A stretch of 64,000 nt of DNA from Turneriella sp942492915 (GTDB lineage Bacteria; Spirochaetota; Leptospiria; Turneriellales; Turneriellaceae): assembly GCA_942492915.1 (NCBI GenBank), contig OW818662.1, positions 1,240,001 through 1,304,000 of the forward strand, read 5' to 3'. Both the position numbers and the translations under genes were made by a program. The notes under the pieces are model-generated. The model did not search any database. It saw nothing but the letters and a program-made list of their open reading frames with translations, and had not been told where the DNA came from. This document shows, piece after piece, positions 8,030 to 15,697 of the stretch (its first letter is position 1; the number at the start of each line of letters is the position of its first letter).

Positions 8030-8493
8030 GCGCCTGGTTGCTGAAGTCAGAACCCGAAGCGTTCAGCATCGACGACCTGCTGGCTGCCCCGGGACAGGCA
8101 TCGCTTTGGGACGGAGTGCGCAATTATATGGCGCGCAATAATCTGGTCGCGATGAAGAAGGGTGACCGGGCATTCTTCTATCACAGCAATGCGCGGCCAA
8201 CGGCGATTGTCGGCGAGATGATTGTTCTGGCTGAAGCGGTGCCCGACGTGACGGCTTTTGATACCAACTCAAAATATTTTGATGCGAAAGGCAGTCCAGA
8301 AAAGCCGCGCTGGTTTGCACCAAAGCTAAGGGGGATCAGAAAATTCAAGACGCCCCTTACACGTGAGGTAATGGCTGAAACCGATTTGCGCAAATCACCG
8401 ATCTTCACAAATTCAAGGCTCTCGGTGATACCCCTGACGTCTGCAGATACGCGAATAATAGACAGACTCTTGAAGCAGGCAGGCAATTTGTGA
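8026..8493 (+). CDS. EVE-domain protein (Thyn1-like)
   Basis: The 155-residue protein is a stand-alone EVE domain, a PUA-related fold that binds modified bases in nucleic acids. Family hallmarks are the N-terminal WLLKSEPEAFSIDDL, WDGVRNYMARN in the first third, a GDRAFFYHSN strand, and a PRW near the middle. The function in this organism is not known; EVE proteins are often small housekeeping genes. It is coupled to both neighbours by 4-base overlaps (ATGA upstream, GTGA downstream). Confidence 0.9.
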   Translation: MSAWLLKSEPEAFSIDDLLAAPGQASLWDGVRNYMARNNLVAMKKGDRAFFYHSNARPTAIVGEMIVLAEAVPDVTAFDTNSKYFDAKGSPEKPRWFAPKLRGIRKFKTPLTREVMAETDLRKSPIFTNSRLSVIPLTSADTRIIDRLLKQAGNL

Positions 8494-9044
8494 ATAAGAA
8501 ATTTATCCTCATTATCGCAGCATTTACTCTGACCGTGCCGGGCTTCTTTATCTTTTCGTATTGGTATCTAGGCATCTTCAGTGCCGTCGAGATTACCGAA
8601 GTGCGCGACTACACGGCCACAGTGTACGCCGGGCGACACCAGGGCGATTACAACAAGACAGGCGGCGAGGTGGTGAAGACAAAACGCCTGCTTGAGTCGC
8701 TTTTCCTCGCCTGCGAACCGGTGCTTGTCTATTTTGAAAATGCGATAACCACCGCCAAACCGAATCTGCAATCAGCCGGCGGGTGCATTGTGCCAGCCGT
8801 GGTTACACCCGCGGTCGCGAAAATTCTGAAAGCGCAGGGGCGCGAGCCAATTCAAATCGCCATCGGCGAGGGCTATCGCCTCAAGACGTACGCGCAGACG
8901 GCCGTCGCGCTCAGAAAAATCTGGACTGAACTGGCGCGTCTCAGCGACAAAGGTGTAGTGCTCAGATTTCCATTGGTGCAGCTTATTCGCGAGAACGGCG
9001 ACAGCGAATTTTTGATCGCAACGACCAGAAGCCAGAAAGAATAA
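8490..9044 (+). CDS. membrane-anchored GyrI-like protein resembling TEX264
   Basis: The 184-residue protein starts at GTG overlapping the previous stop (GTGA). Residues 4-29 form one transmembrane or signal-anchor helix, followed by a single soluble domain. The phrases GRHQGDYNKTGG, PVLVYFENA and a conserved Cys-containing strand recall the GyrI-like ligand-binding domain of the animal ER-phagy receptor TEX264, which shares the same N-anchor layout. Such domains bind small molecules. The bacterial role is unknown. The similarity is judged from remembered sequence patterns only. Confidence 0.6.
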   Translation: MNKKFILIIAAFTLTVPGFFIFSYWYLGIFSAVEITEVRDYTATVYAGRHQGDYNKTGGEVVKTKRLLESLFLACEPVLVYFENAITTAKPNLQSAGGCIVPAVVTPAVAKILKAQGREPIQIAIGEGYRLKTYAQTAVALRKIWTELARLSDKGVVLRFPLVQLIRENGDSEFLIATTRSQKE

Positions 9045-9050
9045 TCCCGT

Positions 9051-9515
9051 TCAGAGCGTCATGCGGCGGCGCGCTTCAAGGCCAAGTTTACGGCTGAGGT
9101 TCGCCAGAGTCTTGAGCTCTTCTTCAGAAAGCGCAGACAGCATGCGGTAGATGTTGTTCATGTGCAGCGGAAATATGGTTTCAATGGCGGTTTTGCCCTC
9201 AGGCGTCAGTTCAATGCGTATATTGCGGCGGTCTGCTTCGGTTCGCAGGCGGCGCACAAAATTACGTTTCTCAAGATTATCGATGATGGTTGTCATGTTG
9301 GCGCCGCTGCGCAGGATTTTTCCGGCAAGATCTTTCTGGTTTTGCGCCCCCAGATGCAGCAATATTTCGAGCACGCCGAGCTGCGACAGCGTCAGTCCGT
9401 TCGCTTCTGCGTTACGTGCCAGAATGCCCTGCACCGTGTCGGCGCAGCGCATGAGCTTCACATAGGCGTCGACCTGCAATAATTCTTCGCCGTTGCCGCT
9501 ATACCTTTTCGCCAT
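9051..9515 (-). CDS. MarR-family transcriptional regulator
   Basis: The 154-residue protein has the MarR winged-helix fold: a recognition helix region around LRSGANMTTIIDNLEKR and the wing signature DRRNIRIELTPEGK. Such dimers repress nearby genes and are released by small aromatic or fatty ligands. It is third in the minus-strand set after the CitE-like lyase and the acyl-CoA ligase (69-base gap), so a thioester or organic acid handled by those enzymes is a plausible effector. It converges closely (6 bases) on the TEX264-like gene. Confidence 0.9.
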   Translation of the reverse strand: MAKRYSGNGEELLQVDAYVKLMRCADTVQGILARNAEANGLTLSQLGVLEILLHLGAQNQKDLAGKILRSGANMTTIIDNLEKRNFVRRLRTEADRRNIRIELTPEGKTAIETIFPLHMNNIYRMLSALSEEELKTLANLSRKLGLEARRRMTL

Positions 9516-9584
9516 ATATTCGTGCCGGGTGGCGGCGCTGGAAAGTCAACCAGAAGTGGCAGAAGTGGCTCTTCGCAGCTGCTT

Positions 9585-11153
9585 TCAGGAAAGCCCCAGC
9601 TCTTTTGGTATGCGAGATCTCAAGACTTTTCCGTTGGCAGAGCGGGGAAATTTTTCCAGACGGTAGACTTTTTTCGGCAGCTTGTATGACGCGAGGCGTT
9701 CTTTTCCCCAATGGATGAGGGCCAGCTCGTCAAATCCGGAATCGGGCTTCAGTTGCACGCACATGGAAATCAACGTTTTTTCAGGGGCGACGTGTTCGGC
9801 GAATGCGACGACATCGTCTACTGCCGGGTGATCACGAAAAACGCGCTCAATTTCAAACGGCGAAACCCGGTAACCAAAAGACTTGATGATTTCATCCCGG
9901 CGGCCCAGAAAGAAAATGTAGCCCTCGGTATCGCTGATCGCATAATCACCGGTCAGAAACCAATCGTCTTTGAACTGTGCCGAAGTCTGCTCGGGTGAGC
10001 GCCAGTATTCAACAAAGAGGCCTGGGTCGTCGCGGTGAATACAGATCATGCCTTCGCTCCCAGCTGGCACGGGTTCGAGGTTTTCGTCGAGCAGCGCGAC
10101 ATGGTGTCCCGGTTGAATTTTGCCCGCAGAATTCTTTACCATCGGGTCGCCCTGCTTCTGAGAAATGTAATAAGAACATTCAGACATGCCCAAACCTTCG
10201 TAAATCGGGAAGCCGAACCGCTGCTGCCAGCCCTCGAAAACTTCGTCGGTCAGGTGCTCACCCGCGCACATGCAATGCCTCAGGGTCGGTACGTCGCCTG
10301 ACCGAGTTTTGGTTTTTTGTAGAATTTGCCTGAAGATCGTCGGCACACCTATGAAAGTGGTACAGGCATGGTCACGAATCAGCTCAAGCCATTTTTCCGG
10401 TGAGTTTTCGCCCTCGTAGACGATAACGGTCTTGCCCTGGTAGAGCGGGTCCATCATCGCAGTTCCGAGAACATAAGTCCAGTTGAACTTTCCCGAGTGC
10501 AGAATGCGTTCGTCGTCTTCCAGAGCAAACCAGTTGCTGGCCGCGGGCAGTCGACCGATGAGCGCGCGGTGCGCATGCAGAACCCCTTTAGGATATCCCG
10601 TTGTGCCCGAGGTGTAGACGAGGTATGCAGCATCGTGCGCGCGCGATTTATGAATCTCGCTGCTAGGCGGTGTCTGCTCGAGTTCACGTTCAAGATTTAC
10701 GGCGGCCGGGTCGTTGGATGCTCCTGAAATATAGAGTGCCCTTACTTCATTGCTATGATTGTCTTCAGCGACGGGCGCCCAGAGGCCCGCTTCGCTTACA
10801 ATCGCACTCGCGCCTGAGTTCTCGAGCAGGTAGCGCACCTCTTGTTGAGTGAGCATGGGTGAGGTGGGCACCGGTATGACCCCGGCGCGTAAGGCGCCGA
10901 AAAAGGCTACGGGAAACGCCACGGTATTCGGTAACCGCAGCAGCAAACGATCGCCGCTCATAATACCGCGGCTACTCAGCGAGGCGGCAAAGCGCGCAGA
11001 GAGCTCATCGAGCTGACGGTATGAATACGATGTTGCCTCGTGACTGCCCGAGGCGAAGACCATCGCGGTCTTGTCGGCAAGTTTGCCCTGCGCATGCCGC
11101 GAAATGCATGCCGATGCGATATTGAAATATTCGGGAATAGCTGTCGTTTCCAT
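9585..11153 (-). CDS. acyl-CoA ligase (AMP-forming), benzoate-CoA ligase-like
   Basis: The 522-residue enzyme activates a carboxylic acid to its CoA thioester through an acyl-adenylate. The AMP-binding P-loop YTSGTTGYPKGV, the hinge region GYRVSPFEIE, and the C-terminal catalytic lysine in SANGKVLR are all visible. The overall pattern resembles benzoate- or medium-chain-CoA ligases; the substrate cannot be read from sequence. The ATG at 11153 was chosen over upstream starts because GAGGAG sits just before it. It follows the CitE-like gene by 49 bases and precedes marR. Confidence 0.9.
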   Translation of the reverse strand: METTAIPEYFNIASACISRHAQGKLADKTAMVFASGSHEATSYSYRQLDELSARFAASLSSRGIMSGDRLLLRLPNTVAFPVAFFGALRAGVIPVPTSPMLTQQEVRYLLENSGASAIVSEAGLWAPVAEDNHSNEVRALYISGASNDPAAVNLERELEQTPPSSEIHKSRAHDAAYLVYTSGTTGYPKGVLHAHRALIGRLPAASNWFALEDDERILHSGKFNWTYVLGTAMMDPLYQGKTVIVYEGENSPEKWLELIRDHACTTFIGVPTIFRQILQKTKTRSGDVPTLRHCMCAGEHLTDEVFEGWQQRFGFPIYEGLGMSECSYYISQKQGDPMVKNSAGKIQPGHHVALLDENLEPVPAGSEGMICIHRDDPGLFVEYWRSPEQTSAQFKDDWFLTGDYAISDTEGYIFFLGRRDEIIKSFGYRVSPFEIERVFRDHPAVDDVVAFAEHVAPEKTLISMCVQLKPDSGFDELALIHWGKERLASYKLPKKVYRLEKFPRSANGKVLRSRIPKELGLS

Positions 11154-11202
11154 TTTTTTCTCCTCAATTAAATTTTGATTCAACATGTCATACGAGTTCA
11201 TT

Positions 11203-12372
11203 TCAGTTTTTCGCGAACAGATCGCCCGCATAAGGCCAGATCTCGCTCAGGCGGTCAGCCGGCAGACTCTTCAAGAGGCCCGAGACGACCTCGAGCACCC
11301 CGGCATCCTGATTACCCAGCAGAACCGAGCGCATCAGTTGCTGCAGGGCCTTGGCGAACATCGGCGGGTCCATCATTTCATCTTCAAAGCGTATCGCTCC
11401 GCCGAGAAAGGCATTCGCCCTGATGGCTTCTTCTAGAATTCGCAGCGAACGGTGCAGGTCTTCGTTGCCAGGAGTGAAACCGTAGCGAAGCAACCGAATA
11501 TGGTTAGGATGTATAACCTGTTTGCCGGTGAAGCCGAGCGACGCTTCGCGCCGCGCATGCTCAAAAATGGTACGCGCATTTGCCTCAGCCTGCCGGGACA
11601 GCCACTCTGGTAAGAGCCCGGTATCCGGTGGCTCTGACGCCAGCAAGAGCGTTTCCACTCCACCGACGATGCCTTTACCAGCAAGGCGCGCCTCTGCCAT
11701 CAAAGTTGTCATAAACGGATAAAGCTCGTTTTGCCAGTTCTCGGCGCTGATTTGCAGCATCAGCGCGCGCGAAAAGTCATGGATGCCAAAGATCACATGT
11801 TCCACCCGGCTGTGGCTCAAGAGATCTGCAGCGATCTTGAGTGATCGCGGGTGCTCAATAATCGGCTGAATCAGAATGTGGTTCGGCAGACCCGCCAGGT
11901 CTGTGGCCAATGCATCGAGTTCTGATGCACCACGCAGTTCACCCGCTTTCGCCAGAATGACGTCGTCGACGCAGGCGCCCATCTGTTTGAGCAGCGCAAG
12001 ATCATGCGCGTGCTCAGGCGAAGACACCGAATTGATGCGGAGTGCAACCCGCCCGGGAATTTCGTGTCTGATTTCGGGCAGCGCCGAGAGCAGAAAGTGC
12101 CGGCTCAGGGCCTTCTGCCTGCAGCCGTCTTCCAGATCAAAAATCAGCGTGTGCGCTTCGCTTTGCCTCGCGTACTTAAGCAGCCGTTCATGCGCTTCTG
12201 TCGAGGTTTCATAACGCTCAGCCTTTGGTAAATATTTGATCGGGGGATAATAGAGCTGAATGCCGGGCCAGGTCGATCGGATGCGTATTTCGCCTGTTGC
12301 GTGCGACCGCGACCGGGTCTCTGTATGCAGCGTCTGTTTGAGCTGCGGGCTGATCTCGAGCGTTTGAATCAT
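11203..12372 (-). CDS. CitE-like (HpcH/HpaI) C-C lyase
   Basis: The 389-residue protein is of the citrate lyase beta/malyl-CoA lyase family, cytoplasmic TIM barrels that cleave or form acyl-CoA adducts with Mg2+. Visible motifs are LIFDLEDGC, ALRIN, the substrate strand IQPIIEHPRSL, FGIHDFSRAL and the C-terminal GKQVIHPNHI. It is longer than typical CitE (about 300) by an N-terminal extension of about 45 residues and a C-terminal tail. Stand-alone CitE-like proteins often act on malyl-, citramalyl- or related CoA esters. The adjacent acyl-CoA ligase fits a CoA-thioester pathway. Confidence 0.85.
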   Translation of the reverse strand: MIQTLEISPQLKQTLHTETRSRSHATGEIRIRSTWPGIQLYYPPIKYLPKAERYETSTEAHERLLKYARQSEAHTLIFDLEDGCRQKALSRHFLLSALPEIRHEIPGRVALRINSVSSPEHAHDLALLKQMGACVDDVILAKAGELRGASELDALATDLAGLPNHILIQPIIEHPRSLKIAADLLSHSRVEHVIFGIHDFSRALMLQISAENWQNELYPFMTTLMAEARLAGKGIVGGVETLLLASEPPDTGLLPEWLSRQAEANARTIFEHARREASLGFTGKQVIHPNHIRLLRYGFTPGNEDLHRSLRILEEAIRANAFLGGAIRFEDEMMDPPMFAKALQQLMRSVLLGNQDAGVLEVVSGLLKSLPADRLSEIWPYAGDLFAKN

Positions 12373-12407
12373 GGTCCCAAGCTAACGGATAGCAAGGGAT
12401 AAGAAAA

Positions 12408-12437
12408 ATATAATTAACTTGGCATCGAATGGTTCAA
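12408..12437 (-). promoter_or_regulatory. candidate promoter of the lyase-ligase-marR operon
   Basis: On the minus strand, TTGAAC (12437-12432) and TTATAT (12413-12408) are separated by 18 bases, about 40 bases before the first gene's ATG. The surrounding AT-rich stretch would suit MarR binding, but no perfect palindrome is seen. Confidence 0.45.
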
Positions 12438-12478
12438 TATCGAAGTACTCCGCGCGAACGCTGAGGCCAGCGGAACGG

Positions 12479-13069
12479 TTAATCGAGAATTTTCTCGACT
12501 TTTTCGCCTTTCAATACTTTTTCGAGTATTTCCATGCGGGCATACGCATCTTCAGCGCGCTTGATTTCTTCTGGTGATTTCGAGCCAGTCGCTTTCGCCT
12601 GATCTATCACGCTACGCATCTGCACGCGCTCGGCCTCGGTATTCAGCTTCAGTTCATCCATGCGCGCGGCAGTATAACTGTCAGAACGCTCCTGGTGTTT
12701 GGCGAGCTCTTGCTCGAAGATTTTACCGTCTGCCATGGCCGTTTCAGTCGGCACGAACATCGGCGCGCCGAAGTCGTCTACGGGGCCGGGCGCTACCTTC
12801 GCGCGCAGATCAGATGCCCTGAAAGCCGGCGCACCCTTGAATTCGGGTTTGATGCGCGGTTCGTTCAGGTTGTTCTGCTGTAGCATCTCGCGTTCGAGCC
12901 GGTAATTTTCGATGTCGGGCATATCGGCGCGCGTGTCGTAATTCGAGGCCACGACTGTCACCTTGTCATCTGCTTTGCCTTTTGCCTGCTGGCCGCTGTT
13001 TTTCCAGGTGAAGAGCAGCACGACAATAAGCGCAGCCGCTGCTGCCAGCAGAATCTGTCTTTTTTTCAT
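12479..13069 (-). CDS. membrane-anchored hypothetical protein
   Basis: The 196-residue protein has an N-terminal hydrophobic anchor (residues 5-22) and a charged, mostly helical periplasmic part without cysteines. No family is recognised. Its ATG overlaps the stop of the parvulin-like lipoprotein gene by four bases, so it probably works with that foldase. Confidence 0.65.
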   Translation of the reverse strand: MKKRQILLAAAAALIVVLLFTWKNSGQQAKGKADDKVTVVASNYDTRADMPDIENYRLEREMLQQNNLNEPRIKPEFKGAPAFRASDLRAKVAPGPVDDFGAPMFVPTETAMADGKIFEQELAKHQERSDSYTAARMDELKLNTEAERVQMRSVIDQAKATGSKSPEEIKRAEDAYARMEILEKVLKGEKVEKILD

Positions 13070-14367
13070 TGTATTTTCCCCAGTTCATTGGCGTTGATAC
13101 GAATATTGACGCGTTTCAGAATCTTTTTTTTGCGCGCATCGAATTCTTTTTTCAGATCAAGCGCCGCGATTTCGCGCGCGATATCGTCTTTGAGATGCGT
13201 TGTTTCGTCAAGCGGCGGATAACCATCGGTGCGCTTTTCGGCTTTGACAACTTCATAGTGGTCGCCGTCGCGAACAACTTCGCTTTCGCCCTGTTTGGGC
13301 AGCATACACAGCGTCTCTATGCGCGGCCGCTTATGCAGTTCTGTATCGTTCTTGATACCTTTAATCAGCCCTGGTTCCGCTGCGTTTTTGTCTTCTGCCA
13401 GGGAGTGCTTTTTGACGAGGGCTGCCATATCTGCACCCGCATCAATTTTATCGCGCAGGTTCTGCGCGAGATCGTAATTTGTCAGCTTTATGTGGCGGCA
13501 ATCAACGGTCTGCACTTCTTTATATTTGTCTTTGTTCGCTTCGTAGAATTCTTTGACGCGGCCAAGCGATACCGATTTGGCGCGTTCTTTGACGGCGCTG
13601 TTGTCGGCGTGCGGATTGGCGTTTTCCATACCCATGTCATATCTGAGATTACGCGAAAGAATGCTGTTGCGCACAATTTGTATCAGCTCGAGATATTCTG
13701 CCTTCTCGGCAGCAGGCGCGGTCTCAACAAGGTTCTTCAGAAAAGCACGCCGCAGGTATGCCATCACCATATCTTCAAGCGATTTGGCGTGAGGTGCGGT
13801 AAAAAGGTGCAGTTTTCCCTGCTGAGGCAATGAGTCGAAGAGCGCCGCATAGCTAAGCTGTTTCTCTCCGTTATTGCCAAAGTGCGCGAGCACAACTTTT
13901 TCTGCCTCGGCGCGCCTCAACGGTACGTTGGTATACGCAGCCTCGGCCTTCTCGTCAAACAGAGCTTTTTGCAGGATTGTGTCAGGCAGGGATACCTTTT
14001 TAACATAAGACTTAAATAGTTTTTCGGGGTTCTTATCCCGTATAAAAAATGCCAGGGTCTCGTCAGAGGCCTTTTCGATCTCGCTCTCAATAGCAGCATC
14101 GGGTTTGCCCGATTTAGATTTCAAATACTCAGAAGCGAGGTAGTGGTCGGCAACGAGCATAAAAACTGCACCGCGTGCATCTTTTGCATCGGGAAGTCTG
14201 GCGCGACGCGCCGCTTCGAGAAAGTTTACAAAGACGCGGGTGGTAATGCGCAGTTCACCGCTCGTGGCGATCACACCGGCATCAGCGAGATCAAAAGTGA
14301 CCTTGCCGCTGCATGAAACAGCAATCGCCGTGCAGAGCACGGCGATTGCCAGGAAATTCTTATTCAC
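13066..14367 (-). CDS. parvulin-type peptidyl-prolyl isomerase lipoprotein
   Basis: The 433-residue protein has a signal peptide ending in a lipobox (AIAVSC, Cys19), so it is tethered to a membrane. The C-terminal third carries a PpiC/rotamase-like region (CRHIKLTNYDLAQNL, then ADMAALVKKHSLAED and GLIKGIK). The N-terminal two thirds are helical, like the SurA/PrsA chaperone part. The expected role is assisting folding of exported proteins. It follows the secreted phospholipase-like gene by three bases and overlaps the next gene by four, suggesting a dedicated foldase. Confidence 0.8.
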   Translation of the reverse strand: MNKNFLAIAVLCTAIAVSCSGKVTFDLADAGVIATSGELRITTRVFVNFLEAARRARLPDAKDARGAVFMLVADHYLASEYLKSKSGKPDAAIESEIEKASDETLAFFIRDKNPEKLFKSYVKKVSLPDTILQKALFDEKAEAAYTNVPLRRAEAEKVVLAHFGNNGEKQLSYAALFDSLPQQGKLHLFTAPHAKSLEDMVMAYLRRAFLKNLVETAPAAEKAEYLELIQIVRNSILSRNLRYDMGMENANPHADNSAVKERAKSVSLGRVKEFYEANKDKYKEVQTVDCRHIKLTNYDLAQNLRDKIDAGADMAALVKKHSLAEDKNAAEPGLIKGIKNDTELHKRPRIETLCMLPKQGESEVVRDGDHYEVVKAEKRTDGYPPLDETTHLKDDIAREIAALDLKKEFDARKKKILKRVNIRINANELGKIQ

Positions 14368-14370
14368 GTT

Positions 14371-15411
14371 TTATGGGCGGCGAGCGATAGACTGTGCTGT
14401 CACAGCCGCTACGGCAGCGCGAATGCGGGGCAGAAGTTTTTCTGCGCAGGCAATTTCGTTGCTCGTGTAGTCGTTCGTGTAAACCGCGTAGCAATTGGTC
14501 GTCGACCACTGCGCCATGTTTTTCACGATATTTTCAGCCGACATTGTTGCAAACACCGGGTACAGCGCCTGAGCTTCTGCGAGTTTCGCAGTCGTCTGGC
14601 TGATCTGATACGACGGGTTGTAATAGTTGTCTTCTACAAAACCTTCGAAGTCTGTATGGTCTTTGCCATAATATGCACCTGCATGGTGGGGCTGCGATGC
14701 GTCTTCGATGTAGTGGTAGCAACGCGCGATCAGCGTGAGGTTACCGCTTGCAACGTAACCCGACGGGCCGTCGATGAGCGCTGCGCAGGCGCTTGCCCCT
14801 GATACGTGGTTCACATCCTGATAGTCTTTGTCGAAACCGCTGGTTGAAAAGCGGCATGAGCCACCGCAGAAGTTGCGCATGCGGCTGATCGTGTCGCTGG
14901 TTGGGTTCAGGTTGTAGTTGTAAACTTCTGAAACCCAATCATAGTCACCGGTTGCGTTGTCGCCGACCAGGTTATAGAGCGTGCGGCTGCGGTAATAGTT
15001 GTAGCCCATGGGCTTCTGAGCGTGCGCGTCGGTGTAGGGTGATGCGTTGAATGCATTGACGAAGTGCGAAAGTGCCACGTAATACGCTACATCCACCAGA
15101 CCAAAGAGCGAAGGTGAACCGTTGCGAGACCATGACCACCACGCATCGAACCAGATGTCGTTGCCGAGCGGGTAATTCGCCTGAGGGATATCCTCATCTT
15201 TTGCCTGGTTGCCATACGCGGTTTTTGCCGCAGTCAGCGAACCATAGCGGCTGACGAGTTTCTGCACCGCGGCCTGCGCCTGCGGGTTTGTCGTCATGCT
15301 TGCGAGAAGGTCGATCGCATCTTGCGAAAGACGGCTGTGGGTTTGGCCCTTCCACGCGAACGCGGTTGAGGCTGTCAGCAGCATCAGAACGATAGCTGTG
15401 AACTTTTTCAT
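14371..15411 (-). CDS. secreted zinc phospholipase C / S1-P1 nuclease-family enzyme
   Basis: The 346-residue precursor has a signal peptide ending AFA, so the mature protein begins with Trp. In this superfamily the free N-terminal Trp is a zinc ligand. Trp1 and His6 (WKGQTH) match the spacing of P1 nuclease. The downstream motif HYIEDASQPHH fits HxxxDxxxxxH zinc sites, and DHTDFE supplies the last His-xxx-Glu, as in phospholipase C. The substrate could be phospholipid or nucleic acid. The ATG at 15411 has AAGGAG; an upstream in-frame start lacks one. First gene of an operon with a foldase lipoprotein. Confidence 0.8.
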   Translation of the reverse strand: MKKFTAIVLMLLTASTAFAWKGQTHSRLSQDAIDLLASMTTNPQAQAAVQKLVSRYGSLTAAKTAYGNQAKDEDIPQANYPLGNDIWFDAWWSWSRNGSPSLFGLVDVAYYVALSHFVNAFNASPYTDAHAQKPMGYNYYRSRTLYNLVGDNATGDYDWVSEVYNYNLNPTSDTISRMRNFCGGSCRFSTSGFDKDYQDVNHVSGASACAALIDGPSGYVASGNLTLIARCYHYIEDASQPHHAGAYYGKDHTDFEGFVEDNYYNPSYQISQTTAKLAEAQALYPVFATMSAENIVKNMAQWSTTNCYAVYTNDYTSNEIACAEKLLPRIRAAVAAVTAQSIARRP

Positions 15412-15535
15412 TGAGTCTCCTTTGACACATGTAGCGCAAACAATGCCCTTGGGCAACCTATATGGTCTTCGCCTTGTCGGCCATCGTGGCCAGCGAAGCC
15501 TCGAAACATCGTGTTTCGCAGGTGTTTGCGCCTTT

Positions 15536-15562
15536 ATTGTACGGTTTACCCGTATCTGGCAA
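15536..15562 (-). promoter_or_regulatory. candidate promoter of the phospholipase operon with overlapping palindrome
   Basis: On the minus strand, TTGCCA (15562-15557) and TACAAT (15541-15536) are spaced by 15 bases. The -35 overlaps the 12-base palindrome GCAATATATTGC (15559-15570), a possible operator. A second palindrome, CGAAACA-TCG-TGTTTCG (15502-15518), lies in the leader. Confidence 0.35.
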
Positions 15563-15591
15563 TATATTGCAACAGTTGTACACCCAGTGCC

Positions 15592-15614
15592 AAAAAAATG
15601 ACATTGATGTCATT
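15592..15614 (-). terminator. possible weak terminator after the repeat lipoprotein gene
   Basis: On the minus strand an AT-rich stem (AATGACA-TCAA-TGTCATT, 15614-15597) is followed by five more T, about 85 bases after the stop at 15698. The stem is weak, and the palindrome could instead be an operator. Confidence 0.4.
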
Positions 15615-15697
15615 AAGGTGAGAATTGGTTCTCAATAAGCGCAGGGGGGATATAGTAAGTAATGCTGCCCGTTGGTCCCAGGGTCAAAAGATCCGGT

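Noticed and set aside
15412..15457. Upstream start for the phospholipase-like enzyme
   Set aside because: It adds a non-signal segment before a good signal peptide; the inner ATG has AAGGAG.
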